From NCBI GenBank assembly GCA_965205995.1, contig OZ242200.1, positions 1,488,001-1,552,000 on the forward strand: 64,000 nucleotides of DNA, given 5' to 3'. Numbering within the stretch: the first letter of the stretch is position 1; each line of letters begins with the position of its first letter. The notes below the pieces were generated by a model. The model searched no databases. It had not been told where the DNA came from and was given only the letters and a program-made list of their open reading frames with translations. Origin of the DNA: MPNO01 sp965205995 (GTDB lineage: Bacteria > Pseudomonadota > Alphaproteobacteria > MPNO01). Made by a program: the position numbers and the translations under genes. Positions 54,678-63,374 of this stretch are shown in pieces.

Positions 54678-55462
54678 TCACGCTCTACCACAACAACATG
54701 TCGACCTGCGCGCAGAAGGTCCGCTACGTCCTGGCCGAGAAGGGGCTGGACTGGGACAGCGTCGAGCTGAACCTGAGGAAGGGCGATCAGCATACCGACG
54801 ACTATCTGAAGCTGAACCCGGCGGGCGTCGTCCCGACACTGGTGAACGGCGACGCGACGATCGTCGAATCCGGCGTCATTTGCGAGTACCTGGACGACGA
54901 ATTTCCGCAGCCCCGAATGCGCCCGGAAACGGCCGGGGATATCGCCGGGATGAGGCTGTGGATCAAGTATATCGACGAAATCATCCATGCAGAGGCCGGG
55001 GTCATCTCCACGGCGATCGCGTTCCGGTTCCAGCATCTGGCGAACGGAGAGGACGCCGTGAAGGCGAGGATCGAGGCGGTCCCCGACGAACGGAAAAGGG
55101 CGAGGATGCGGTCGCTGGTCTTCGAGGGCGTGGAATCGCCGCTCTTCGGCGGCGGCGTCCGGAGGTTCGCGGAAATGCTGCGCCGGATGGAGGCCGCGCT
55201 CGGGAAGAACGCCTTCCTGGCGGCGGAAGACCTGACGATCGCCGATGCGGTCTGCCTGCCCTATGTGGTGCGCCTCGACCATCTGCGAATGGCGCGGCTG
55301 TGGGACGGTCTTCCCCGGGTCGCGGCCTGGTACGATCGCATGAAGAAAACCGCTTCCTTCGTCTCCGCCTTCAAGGACTGGGAGGATCCGGCCTATCTCG
55401 GCCTCATGGAGGCCAAGGGCAACGAGTACCGGCCGAATGTCGAGGCGGCGTTGGCCGGATAG
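54674..55462 (+). CDS. Glutathione S-transferase family protein
   Basis: A 262-residue GST with a thioredoxin-like N-terminal domain (MITLYHNNMSTCAQKVRYVLAEKGLDW; likely catalytic Ser10 or Cys12 in the MSTCAQK loop), LNPAGVVPTL with its cis-Pro, and ESGVICEYLDD, followed by an all-helical C-terminal domain (FLAAEDLTIADAVCLPYVV). Such enzymes often dechlorinate or cleave ethers in catabolic clusters. Coupled to the CocE gene (ATGA). Its last 28 codons reappear as a fragment at 58698-58780. Confidence 0.92.
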   Translation: MITLYHNNMSTCAQKVRYVLAEKGLDWDSVELNLRKGDQHTDDYLKLNPAGVVPTLVNGDATIVESGVICEYLDDEFPQPRMRPETAGDIAGMRLWIKYIDEIIHAEAGVISTAIAFRFQHLANGEDAVKARIEAVPDERKRARMRSLVFEGVESPLFGGGVRRFAEMLRRMEAALGKNAFLAAEDLTIADAVCLPYVVRLDHLRMARLWDGLPRVAAWYDRMKKTASFVSAFKDWEDPAYLGLMEAKGNEYRPNVEAALAG

Positions 55463-55493
55463 ACGCCGGCGGACGCCGAGTAGGCCCGAAAGA

Positions 55494-55519
55494 ACGGCGC
55501 CGCCCGGAGGCGGCGCCGT
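55494..55519. terminator. Hairpin terminator between convergent GST and TRAP genes
   Basis: ACGGCGCCGCC and GGCGGCGCCGT pair perfectly (11 bp) around CGGA. On the minus strand the stem is followed by TCTTTC, a short T-rich run, so it best serves the TRAP binding-protein gene and may act for both strands. Confidence 0.65.
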
Positions 55520-55540
55520 GTGCTCGGACTGCGTCGACAG

Positions 55541-56554
55541 CTACTTGCTGGGATCGTAGAGCTTCGATTTCAGGGTCTTGTAGTCGACGATGAACTTGTC
55601 GGCCAGGGCATCGTTCTCCGCCCATTTCGCGCCGTAGATCGTCCGGACATAGGCGGCGCGGTATTCGCCTTCGAGCTGGATCCGCTTCACCCCGGCCTTC
55701 ATCAGCTTCTCGTCGTCGCGCTTGCCGAGCCGGATCACCGACTCGTCGGCGGAGGTCTCGTATTGCCGCGCCATCTTCTCCAGGAAGGTCTGCTCCTCGC
55801 GGGTCATCGAATCGAATTTCTTCTTGTTGACCAGCACCAGCATGGTGGCGCCGAAGAACGACGGCTCGACCCGGTATTTGAGGAACTTCTCCCACCCGTA
55901 GGTGCCGACCGAACCCCAGGGCCAGGCCAGGCCCTCGACCACGCCGCGCTCGAGCGCGGAGTAGACGTCGCTCGGCGAGATGACGATCGGGGTCGCGCCC
56001 ATCTTGCGCATGAAGGCCTTGTACAGCCCGGTGGAGCGCATCTTCACGCCGGTCAGGTCGATCCCGGTGGTCTTGCTGAGCTTGGGCTTGAACAGCGTAT
56101 AGACGTAGAACCGCTGCCCGTTCTGGAAGGTCCAGGACAGGATGCGCGAGTTCAGGCCCTTGTCCCAGGCCTCCTGCATCATCTCCCAGGCGCCGTTGGA
56201 GCGGATCTCCGCGAGCGACTTGTTGTGCGCGCCGGGCAACCGGCCCTCGGCCAGGATCCCCGAATAGTAGGTGCCCGGGCAGTAGATCATGTCGATCAGC
56301 CCGCGCTGGATGGCGCTGCCCTGGTTCTTCCAGGGAATCACCTCCGGCCCGCCCCTGTACTTGATCGTCACCGGGCCGTTGGCCTTGTTGATCGGCTCGA
56401 TCAAGTGCCGGTGCAGCGCGGCGACGTAGTCGTGGTTGCGCTGGAAGCAGGCCAGCGCCTGGATCTCGGTGGCGGCGACCGCCGGAATGCTCCAGGCGGT
56501 GAGCGCCACGCCGGTCGCCGCGACCGCGAACGTGATTTTCGAACTGGCCGTCAT
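55541..56554 (-). CDS. TRAP transporter solute-binding protein (DctP type), copy 1
   Basis: Periplasmic binding protein of a TRAP transporter, 337 residues. Signal peptide (MTASSKITFAVAATGVALTAWSIPAVAA), then a DctP-type fold with the carboxylate-binding Arg in TGVKMRSTGLYKAF and DVYSALERGVVEGLAWPWGS. Two cysteines (ACFQRN near the N-terminus and IYCPGTYY) are shared with copy 2 and may form a disulfide. GGGAGG lies upstream of the ATG. It is divergent from its permease genes, unlike copy 2. The ligand is probably an organic acid but is not identifiable. Confidence 0.9.
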   Translation of the reverse strand: MTASSKITFAVAATGVALTAWSIPAVAATEIQALACFQRNHDYVAALHRHLIEPINKANGPVTIKYRGGPEVIPWKNQGSAIQRGLIDMIYCPGTYYSGILAEGRLPGAHNKSLAEIRSNGAWEMMQEAWDKGLNSRILSWTFQNGQRFYVYTLFKPKLSKTTGIDLTGVKMRSTGLYKAFMRKMGATPIVISPSDVYSALERGVVEGLAWPWGSVGTYGWEKFLKYRVEPSFFGATMLVLVNKKKFDSMTREEQTFLEKMARQYETSADESVIRLGKRDDEKLMKAGVKRIQLEGEYRAAYVRTIYGAKWAENDALADKFIVDYKTLKSKLYDPSK

Positions 56555-56645
56555 TGCTGCGTTCCCTCCCGTGTTTCCCCGCATCGCAAGCATTGGCGCA
56601 GGGGCCGCCGCGTCGATCCGCGGTTTCACGCTTGCATTCGCCCGT

Positions 56646-56668
56646 TTGACGCATCAGCCTGTCGTCAA
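56646..56668. promoter_or_regulatory. Inverted repeat TTGACG-N11-CGTCAA in divergent TRAP promoter region
   Basis: Six-base arms in the 212-base gap between the divergent binding-protein and permease genes. It could be a regulator site or a chance pairing; the TTGACG arm could also serve as a -35 element. Confidence 0.25.
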
Positions 56669-56766
56669 CAGCTTAGGCGGGCCCGGCGCAACGCACAAGA
56701 ACGCCACGCCGGATTCCGTGGCCTCCGAGATCGGTCCCGGACGAAACGCGGCAGGGAAGGAGCGGC

Positions 56767-57291
56767 ATGGCGGGCGTCATCCGCGCGTATAATGCGCTCA
56801 TCAACCTGCTGCGTATCCTCGCCGGCGTCGTCGTCTTCGGCATCTTCGTCTTGATCTGCGTCGACGTGCTGCTCCGGCTGCTCGGCGGCTATGTCGGCAT
56901 GCAGCCCTGGACCTACTCGGTGCCGGTGGTCGAATACGGCCTGCTCTGGTTCGCCATGCTGGCCGCCCCCTATCTGGTGCGGATCAAGGGCCACGTCTTC
57001 ATCGAGGCGGTGACCTCGATCGTCCCGCCCCGGGTGCGCTGGGGGATGGAGAAGCTCTCCTATCTGGGCTGCATCGTCGCGGCCTGCATCTTCGCCTGGT
57101 ACTCCTGGGGCGTGCTGCTGGAGGCGATGCAGCGCGGGACGCTCGACATCCGCGCCGAAGAGATCCCGCTCTGGTACCTGATACTGCCGATGCCGATCTG
57201 CTTCGCGCTGGTGGCGATCGAGTTCATCCGCTACCTGGTCGGCATCGATTCCATGTACGGAGAGCGGACCGAAGTGCGGGAGAACGTCTGA
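56767..57291 (+). CDS. TRAP transporter small permease (DctQ), copy 1
   Basis: A 174-residue membrane protein with four predicted helices (about residues 10-35, 52-72, 92-115 and 135-158), the size and topology of DctQ. The segment VPVVEYGLLWFAMLAAPYLVRIKGHVFIEA is typical. It pairs with the large permease gene, which begins two bases later at a GTG. Copy 2 (58.8 kb) is clearly homologous. Confidence 0.93.
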   Translation: MAGVIRAYNALINLLRILAGVVVFGIFVLICVDVLLRLLGGYVGMQPWTYSVPVVEYGLLWFAMLAAPYLVRIKGHVFIEAVTSIVPPRVRWGMEKLSYLGCIVAACIFAWYSWGVLLEAMQRGTLDIRAEEIPLWYLILPMPICFALVAIEFIRYLVGIDSMYGERTEVRENV

Positions 57292-57293
57292 CC

Positions 57294-58607
57294 GTGGAGT
57301 GGTACTGGGCGTTCCTCATGCTGCTCGGGCTGATCGTCAGCATGATGGCGCTCGGCATGCCGGTCGCCTTCGCGTTCCTGTCGACCAACATCCTGGGCTG
57401 GCTCTATTTCAACGGCTGGAACCTCGACGTGCTGCCGCAGGTGGTCGACAACTCGACCGTGCTGATCAGCCGGTTCACCCTCGGCCCGGTGCCGATGTTC
57501 ATCATGATGGGATCGCTGTTCTTCCATACCGGGCTGGCGATACGGGTGTTCGACGGGCTGGAGGTGCTGTTCGGCCGGCTGCCCGGCCGGCTCTGCTTCC
57601 TCACCGTCGCCGGCGGTTCGATCTTCTCGACCCTGACCGGTTCGTCGATGGCCAACACCGCGATGCTGGGCTCGCTGATGGTGCCGGAGATGCAGCGCCG
57701 CGGCTACAGCCGGCGCATGTCGATGGGCCCGATCCTGGGTACCGGCGGGCTGGCCATGATCATCCCGCCGTCTGCGCTCGGCGTGCTGCTGGCCAGCGTC
57801 GCCAACATCGATGTCGGCAAGCTGTTGATCGCGGGGTTCATCCCGGGCTTCACCCTGGCCTTGCTCTATGCCGGCCTGATCGTCCTGCAGCTCTGGCTGT
57901 TGCCGGGCTCGGCGCCGGCCTACGACGTCGAGCGGACCGGCTGGGGCGAAAAGCTGCGCGTCGTGGTCACCAACATCCTGCCGATGAGCTTCGTCATCTT
58001 CATGGTGATCGGCTTCATCATCTTCGGCTGGGCGACGCCGACCGAGGCCGCGGCGATCGGCGTGCTTTCGGTGATGATCCTGGCCGCCGCCTATCGGAGG
58101 CTGAGCTTCGGGTCGATCTTCGTCGCCGTCGACGCCACCCTGAAGGTCGGCGCGATGGTGTTCTTCATCCTGATGAACTCCACCGTGTTCAGCCAGCTCC
58201 TCGCGTTCTCGGGCGCCAGCCAGGGGATGCTCGAATGGGTGACCGGCTTCGAGGTCCACCGGCTGACCATCCTGTTGGCGATGTTCTGCGTCCTGCTGCT
58301 GCTCGGCATGTTCATGGACGCCACCTCGATGATGCTGATCACGGTGCCGATATTCTTCCCGCTGGCGAACACGCTCGGCTTCGACCTGATCTGGTTCGGC
58401 CTGTTCGTGCTCATCACCATCGAGATGGCGGGCACCACGCCGCCCTTCGGGCTCCTGCTCTACGTCATGATGGGGGTCGCGCCGCGGGGGACGACGCTGA
58501 TGCACGTGGCGAGCGCGGCCGCGCCGTTCCTGGTCTGCGACGCGATCCTGATCCTGATCCTGGTCGCCTTCCCGCCGCTCGCGCTCTGGCTGCCGAGCCT
58601 GATGTGA
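57294..58607 (+). CDS. TRAP transporter large permease (DctM), copy 1
   Basis: A 437-residue membrane protein with about 12 helices, the DctM subunit that drives sodium- or proton-coupled uptake. Characteristic segments are GPVPMFIMMGSLFFHTGLAIRVFD, TLTGSSMANTAMLGSLMVPEM, GTGGLAMIIPPSALGVLLASVANID, FGWATPTEAAAIGVL and MAGTTPPFGLLLYVMMGVAP. The GTG start follows the DctQ stop by two bases. Nearly every block is repeated in copy 2. Confidence 0.95.
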   Translation: MEWYWAFLMLLGLIVSMMALGMPVAFAFLSTNILGWLYFNGWNLDVLPQVVDNSTVLISRFTLGPVPMFIMMGSLFFHTGLAIRVFDGLEVLFGRLPGRLCFLTVAGGSIFSTLTGSSMANTAMLGSLMVPEMQRRGYSRRMSMGPILGTGGLAMIIPPSALGVLLASVANIDVGKLLIAGFIPGFTLALLYAGLIVLQLWLLPGSAPAYDVERTGWGEKLRVVVTNILPMSFVIFMVIGFIIFGWATPTEAAAIGVLSVMILAAAYRRLSFGSIFVAVDATLKVGAMVFFILMNSTVFSQLLAFSGASQGMLEWVTGFEVHRLTILLAMFCVLLLLGMFMDATSMMLITVPIFFPLANTLGFDLIWFGLFVLITIEMAGTTPPFGLLLYVMMGVAPRGTTLMHVASAAAPFLVCDAILILILVAFPPLALWLPSLM

Positions 58608-58634
58608 GCGGCCGAAGCCGGCGCCGCCCGGCCC

Positions 58635-58692
58635 CGGGCCCTGTTCTATCCGCCCGGCGGAGGCGTTGCCCCCCGCGCCATGCACCGCCAGC
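58635..58692 (-). pseudogene. Remnant of a phytanoyl-CoA dioxygenase-like gene
   Basis: Bases 58661-58692 match 62041-62072 of the intact dioxygenase gene at 31 of 32 positions (coding for AVHGAGGNAS on the minus strand), and 58635-58654 resemble the 3' end of that gene around its stop codon (61845-61865). The stretch between them in the intact gene is missing, so this is an internally deleted leftover. Confidence 0.75.
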
Positions 58693-58697
58693 CTCTG

Positions 58698-58780
58698 TGG
58701 GAGGATCCGAACTATCTCGGCGTCATGCAGGCCAAGGGCAACGAGTATTGGCCGAAGGTCGAGGAGGCGCTGGACGGGAA
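58698..58780 (+). pseudogene. Remnant of the 3' end of a GST gene
   Basis: Reads WEDPNYLGVMQAKGNEYW then PKVEEALDG, against WEDPAYLGLMEAKGNEYR then PNVEAALAG at the end of the intact GST gene (55379-55461); about 85 percent of bases agree by eye. The usual stop is lost, and no upstream GST sequence remains. It lies directly between the dioxygenase remnant and the second TRAP permease set. Confidence 0.8.
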
Positions 58781-58818
58781 TGCCGGTTGGCAGTCGCTGA
58801 GACAGCTACGAAGATGGT

Positions 58819-59346
58819 TTGGGGGGATGGGTCCTGAGAGCGATCGGCAGGGGATATAATTTCATCCTGAACGGGATGGCGGTGCTGGCCGGCATCCTGA
58901 TCTTTCTGAGCTTTGCGATGATCGTCGTCGACGTCACGCTGCGGATCGTCGGGCTCAGACCCTTGATCTTCACCATCCCGGTGGTCGAATACATCCTGCT
59001 CTGGTTCACCATGCTCGCCGCGCCCTGGCTGGTGCGTATCAAGGGGCATGTGTTCATCGACGCGCTCACCCGGATTCTGCCGAGCGGGATCAGGACGGTC
59101 ATCGCGAAGATCGTCTATGCCATGTGCGTGGTGGCGGCGATGATCTACTGCGTTCACGCGATGGGCCTGCTGCAGGTTGCCTGGCAGAACGACGTCGTCG
59201 ACGTGCGCAGCGTCGACATGCCGCAATGGGCGCTGTTCGGTCCGATGCCGTTCTGCTTTTTCTTGGTGGCCGTGGAATTCGCCCGGTATCTCTTCGGGAT
59301 CGACAATATGTACGACCAGTCCGTTGGAGAGCGGGAAGGGGTCTAG
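58819..59346 (+). CDS. TRAP transporter small permease (DctQ), copy 2
   Basis: A 175-residue four-helix DctQ protein homologous to copy 1: IPVVEYILLWFTMLAAPWLVRIKGHVFIDA corresponds block by block. The start is uncertain. The TTG at 58819 has no good ribosome site, and an internal ATG at 58876 (MAVLAGILIF) would shorten the first helix. The unclear start fits the damaged upstream DNA with the GST remnant. The large permease follows after three bases. Confidence 0.9.
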   Translation: MGGWVLRAIGRGYNFILNGMAVLAGILIFLSFAMIVVDVTLRIVGLRPLIFTIPVVEYILLWFTMLAAPWLVRIKGHVFIDALTRILPSGIRTVIAKIVYAMCVVAAMIYCVHAMGLLQVAWQNDVVDVRSVDMPQWALFGPMPFCFFLVAVEFARYLFGIDNMYDQSVGEREGV

Positions 59347-59349
59347 GCC

Positions 59350-60666
59350 ATGGAAATGGAATGGTACTGGGCCCTCGCGGTGCTGATCGGCCTGGTGATG
59401 TTCTTCATGGTGGTGGGGGTTCCCGTCGCGATGACCTTCATCACCGTCAACATCATCGGCGTGCTGATCTTCATGGGCGATCTGGCCGGCTGGACCCAGA
59501 TCGTCGACAATTCGACTTCGCTGATCACCCGCTTCACCCTCGGCCCGGTGCCCATGTTCATCATGATGGGCGCGTTGTTTTTCCATACCGGGCTGGCGAT
59601 CCGGGTGTTCGACGGGCTCGACGTGCTGTTCGGCCGGTTGCCGGGCCGGCTCTGCTATCTGACGGTGGCCGGCGGCGCCATGTTCTCGACCCTGACCGGC
59701 TCGAGCATGGCCAACACCGCCATGCTGGGCGCGCTGATGGTGCCGGAGATGCAGCGCCGCGGCTACAGCCAGCGCATGTCCATGGGGCCGATCCTCGGCA
59801 CCGGCGGGCTCGCCATGATCATCCCGCCGTCGGCGCTCGGCGTGCTGCTCGCCTCGGTCGCCAATATCGATGTCGGCCGGCTGCTGGTCGCCGGGTTCCT
59901 GCCGGGCTTCGTGCTCGCCGGTCTCTATGCCGTGCTGATCTTTCTCCAGATCAGGTTGCGGCCGGAGTCCGCGCCGGCCTATGCCGTCGAGATGCCGCCG
60001 GTGATCGAGCGCATCAAGCTGATATGCACGAACATCCTGCCCATGAGCCTGATCGTCTTCATGGTGGTGGGCTTCATCATTCTCGGCTGGGCGACGCCCA
60101 CCGAAGCCGCCGCGTTCGGCGTGCTTGGCGTGATCATCCTGGCCTGCGCCTTCCGGGTGATGACCTTCAAGGCGCTCAGGATCTCGATCGAGGCGACGGT
60201 CAAGGTAGGCGCCATGGTGTTCTTCATCATCATGAGCTCGACCGTGTTCAGCCAGTTGCTGGCGTTTTCCGGCGGCAGCGCCGGGCTGCTCGAATGGGCG
60301 ACCGGCTTCGAGGTTTCGAAGTACTGGATCCTCGCGATGATGTTTTTCATCCTCATCGCGCTCGGCATGTTCATGGACGCGACGTCGATGATGCTGATCA
60401 CGGTGCCGATCTTCTTCCCGCTGGCGCAGCAGCTCGGCTTCGACCTGATCTGGTTCGGCCTGTTCGTCCTTATGACCTTCGAGATGGCCGGGACGACCCC
60501 GCCCTTCGGCCTGCTTCTCTATGTGATGCTCGGCGTCGCGCCCCGGGGAACGACCATGTTCCAGGTGGCCAGCGCGGCATTCCCGTTCCTGATCTGCGAC
60601 GCGATCCTGATCCTGATGATGGTCGCCTGGCCCGGGATCGCGCTGTGGCTCCCGAGCCTGATGTGA
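59350..60666 (+). CDS. TRAP transporter large permease (DctM), copy 2
   Basis: A 438-residue DctM protein, MEMEWYWALAVLIGLVMFFMV at the start, with the same blocks as copy 1: GPVPMFIMMGALFFHTGLAI, TLTGSSMANTAMLGALMVPEM, ILGWATPTEAAAFGVLGV and MAGTTPPFGLLLYVMLGVAP. The two large permeases are the most similar pair in the window. It is followed after 139 bases by its binding protein on the same strand. Confidence 0.95.
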   Translation: MEMEWYWALAVLIGLVMFFMVVGVPVAMTFITVNIIGVLIFMGDLAGWTQIVDNSTSLITRFTLGPVPMFIMMGALFFHTGLAIRVFDGLDVLFGRLPGRLCYLTVAGGAMFSTLTGSSMANTAMLGALMVPEMQRRGYSQRMSMGPILGTGGLAMIIPPSALGVLLASVANIDVGRLLVAGFLPGFVLAGLYAVLIFLQIRLRPESAPAYAVEMPPVIERIKLICTNILPMSLIVFMVVGFIILGWATPTEAAAFGVLGVIILACAFRVMTFKALRISIEATVKVGAMVFFIIMSSTVFSQLLAFSGGSAGLLEWATGFEVSKYWILAMMFFILIALGMFMDATSMMLITVPIFFPLAQQLGFDLIWFGLFVLMTFEMAGTTPPFGLLLYVMLGVAPRGTTMFQVASAAFPFLICDAILILMMVAWPGIALWLPSLM

Positions 60667-60805
60667 TCGGGCGGCTTCTTGTCGATGCGGGGGGTGACGG
60701 TCATACTCAGCCCGGCAGGATCGCCCGAACGGTTTGGGACGGCGGTCGAAGGCCATGACAACGCCGAATGCGCATAATCGAATACACCAGCGGAGGAACA
60801 GAAAA

Positions 60806-61792
60806 ATGACTTTCAGACCGGTTTTACTGTCGGCGCTTGCCGCTGCCGTCCTCGCCTGGTCGGGGCCGGTACAGGCTTCGAGCATCAAGGTTTCGACCTG
60901 CCAGATACGGACCCACGACCACGTCATCGTCTTCCTGAACGAGTTCCTCAAACCGGCCCAGAACAACGATATCGGACTCAAGCTCCGCTATGTGGGCGGT
61001 CCCGAGATCACCCCGTTCCGCAAGCAGGGCGGGCTGTTGAAGCGCGGGCTGATCGACCTGATCTTCTGCCCGACCCCCTATTACGGCGCGGATCTTCCGG
61101 AGGCCCGGCTGCTGGGAGCGCATAACAAGTCGCTCGAGGAAATGCGCAGCAACGGCGCATACGACATGCTCAGGGAGGCCTGGGACACGGGGCTGAACGC
61201 CCATATTCTCGCCTGGCCGGCCTTCAACGTGTCGACCTTCTACGTCTACACGAAGTTCAAACCCAAGCTCAGCAAAAAGACCGGAATCGATCTGACCGGC
61301 GTGAAGATGCGCTCGACCGGCCTCTACAAGCCGTTCCTCGCGGCGATGAACGCCGTCCCGGTCGGCATCGCGCCCGGCGATGTCTATACCGGCCTGGAAC
61401 GCGGTGTGGTCGACGGCATGGCCTGGCCCAAGGGCTCGGTCACCAAATACGGCTGGGAGAAATTCCTGAGATACAAGATCGCGCCCAACTTCTACGGCGC
61501 GACCTTCATGGTCGTCGCCAACAAGAATAAATGGAACAGCCTGACGCAAGCCGAGCGGGATTTCCTTACCAAGGTCGCGCAAGCCTACGAGAAGAAGAGC
61601 GACGAGGTGGTCGGCAAGAACCTCGCCGCGGACGAGATGAAGCTCGAGAAGGCCGGGGTGAAGACCATTGCGCTCGAAGGCGAGTACGCGAAGGCCTATC
61701 TCGACACGATTTACGGCGCCAAGTGGGCGGTGAACGACAAGTACAAATATTCGGTCGACTACAAGAAGCTCAAATCCCTGATGTACGAATAG
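60806..61792 (+). CDS. TRAP transporter solute-binding protein (DctP type), copy 2
   Basis: A 328-residue periplasmic binding protein: signal peptide (MTFRPVLLSALAAAVLAWSG, cleavage after VQA), then STCQIRTHDHVIVF, IFCPTPYYGADLPEARLLGAHNKS, TGVKMRSTGLYKPF with the carboxylate-binding Arg, and DVYTGLERGVVDGMAWPKGS. GGAGG precedes the ATG at 60806. It resembles copy 1 throughout, including both cysteines, but is transcribed with its permease genes instead of divergently. Ligand unknown; the neighbouring dioxygenase may act on it. Confidence 0.92.
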   Translation: MTFRPVLLSALAAAVLAWSGPVQASSIKVSTCQIRTHDHVIVFLNEFLKPAQNNDIGLKLRYVGGPEITPFRKQGGLLKRGLIDLIFCPTPYYGADLPEARLLGAHNKSLEEMRSNGAYDMLREAWDTGLNAHILAWPAFNVSTFYVYTKFKPKLSKKTGIDLTGVKMRSTGLYKPFLAAMNAVPVGIAPGDVYTGLERGVVDGMAWPKGSVTKYGWEKFLRYKIAPNFYGATFMVVANKNKWNSLTQAERDFLTKVAQAYEKKSDEVVGKNLAADEMKLEKAGVKTIALEGEYAKAYLDTIYGAKWAVNDKYKYSVDYKKLKSLMYE

Positions 61793-61856
61793 CGCGTTCC
61801 GCGATCGATGCGGTTCGAGCCGGGCGCCGTCTCCGGGCGGCGCTCGGGCCCCTCTT

Positions 61857-62711
61857 CTATCCGCCTTCCGCGTCCGCCGACCGCCACACCACCGGGAACA
61901 ATCTGTCATTCGCCGGCAGCACGCCGACCGGCAGGTTCTCCGCCTCGGCGCCGGGGATGTTGAACCGGGTGCGGGGGCCGTACCAGGTGATGTCGCCGCC
62001 GAAGAAACGGCATGACAGCGCCACCCTGCGGAGCTCGGTCGAGGCGTTGCCCCCCGCGCCGTGCACCGCCAGCGGGTGGTGGACGATGCAGTCGCCGGCC
62101 TCCATGTCCCAGGACAGGAAACGATAGTCGGGGTTGTCGAATTCCCGGTGGAACATCGGGCATTCCTCGAAGCCGTCGGCCTCGGCGAGCGCGAAGCCGT
62201 CGCGCGGCACCGCGGGGACCGGGCGGTACATGCCGTCCCATTTGTGCGATCCCGCAACATAGACCAGCCCGCTGGTCTCCCGCGTCACCGGCGTCAAGGC
62301 GAGCCACACCGAGGCCACATGGTTGCCCGCCAGCGGCCAGAACGGCAGGTCGTGGTGCCAGGCCGTCGGCATCCGCGTGCCGGGGTCCTTGACGAAGAGC
62401 TGGTCGTAGAAGAACCGCACCTCGTCGAGCCCCATCAGCCGCGCCGCGATCTCCCGCGCCGGCGAGTTGCTGACGAAATCCATGAACGCCGGATTGCTCC
62501 GCGCCATGTGGGAGTTGGCGATCACCTTGCCGGGCTCGTCGTCCCCCGAGGCCAGCACGGTGCCGGCGGGGTTTTGCAGATTGGCCTCGATCACGGCCAG
62601 CATATGGTCGATCCATTCGCGGTCGAACTGCCCGCGGATGCAGACCGCGCCATCCTCCCGATAGGCGCGAATCTCGTCCTCCGCGATGGGGCTGAGCGGT
62701 TCCCGGTTCAT
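61857..62711 (-). CDS. Phytanoyl-CoA dioxygenase family protein
   Basis: A 284-residue Fe(II)/2-oxoglutarate-dependent oxygenase of the PhyH family. Iron ligands are the H-x-D in TAWHHDLPFWPL and the distal His in HHPLAVHGAGGN; the 2-oxoglutarate Arg is in TELRRVALSCRF. GGAGGA precedes the ATG. The N-terminus LSPIAEDEIRAYREDGAVCI is typical. Hydroxylates an unknown substrate, possibly the solute taken up by the adjacent TRAP systems. A decayed relative lies at 58.6 kb. Confidence 0.92.
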   Translation of the reverse strand: MNREPLSPIAEDEIRAYREDGAVCIRGQFDREWIDHMLAVIEANLQNPAGTVLASGDDEPGKVIANSHMARSNPAFMDFVSNSPAREIAARLMGLDEVRFFYDQLFVKDPGTRMPTAWHHDLPFWPLAGNHVASVWLALTPVTRETSGLVYVAGSHKWDGMYRPVPAVPRDGFALAEADGFEECPMFHREFDNPDYRFLSWDMEAGDCIVHHPLAVHGAGGNASTELRRVALSCRFFGGDITWYGPRTRFNIPGAEAENLPVGVLPANDRLFPVVWRSADAEGG

Positions 62712-62887
62712 CCCGACTATTCCTCCGTGAGCAGGCGGCGCGCCTGCGCATCGGAAATCTAGCACCTGCCCTTGGTCATATCGACCGGAGCCGCGCGGGG
62801 TGACAAAGCGGGCGGAACCGCGATATTTGTCTTGCCATGCGCCGTTCCGCGCAGGGGACGGGGGCGGCAACCGATGAGGCCGGCGAC

Positions 62888-63367
62888 ATGCAGCTCACGC
62901 GATTCAGCGACTATTCGTTGAGGGCCCTGATCTATCTGGGTCTGAACGCGCAGCGGCGCTGCACCATCCGGGAAATCGCCGACGCCTACGGCATCTCGGA
63001 GAACCATCTGATGAAGCTGATCCACCGGCTGGGTCAGAAGGGGTTCATCGTGACGACCCGGGGCCGCAACGGCGGGCTGGAGCTGGCGATGCCGGCGAGC
63101 GAGATCAATCTGGGCGAGGTGTTCCGGGCGACCGAGGGGAAACTCCATCTGGTCGAGTGCTTCGCCGACGGCGAGAAGAACGCCTGCCCGATATCCGGCC
63201 CCTGCGTGCTGACCCACGTCCTGGAGACCGCCTTGCAGGCCTTTCTCGACGTCCTCGACCGCCACACGCTGGAGGATCTGCTGAAGCCGGCGGATGCGCT
63301 GAACCGCATCCTCGCGGCCCGCGACCGGCACGACCCGGTCGCGGCGGAGCAAGCGCGTCCGGGATAG
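62888..63367 (+). CDS. Rrf2 family regulator, NsrR-type
   Basis: A 159-residue winged-helix regulator of the Rrf2 family. The start MQLTRFSDYSLRALIYL, the recognition region TIREIADAYGISENHLMKLIHRL and the wing TTRGRNGGLELA are typical. C91, C100 and C106 (VECFADGEKNAC, PISGPC) match the three iron-sulfur cysteines of NsrR, with Asp8 as possible fourth ligand, so nitric oxide sensing is likely. nirK, a common NsrR target, lies immediately downstream on the other strand. Confidence 0.9.
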   Translation: MQLTRFSDYSLRALIYLGLNAQRRCTIREIADAYGISENHLMKLIHRLGQKGFIVTTRGRNGGLELAMPASEINLGEVFRATEGKLHLVECFADGEKNACPISGPCVLTHVLETALQAFLDVLDRHTLEDLLKPADALNRILAARDRHDPVAAEQARPG

Positions 63368-63374
63368 TGCGGCC

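Noticed and set aside
56646..56668. Full sigma-70 promoter for the TRAP permeases using TTGACG
   Set aside because: No acceptable -10 element lies 16-18 bases downstream, so it was kept only as an inverted repeat.
57231..60981. Long minus-strand frames of 484 and 752 codons rich in His, Asp, Glu and Arg opposite the TRAP permeases
   Set aside because: Charged low-complexity reading frames are the expected reverse of hydrophobic membrane protein genes; the plus strand encodes DctQ and DctM.
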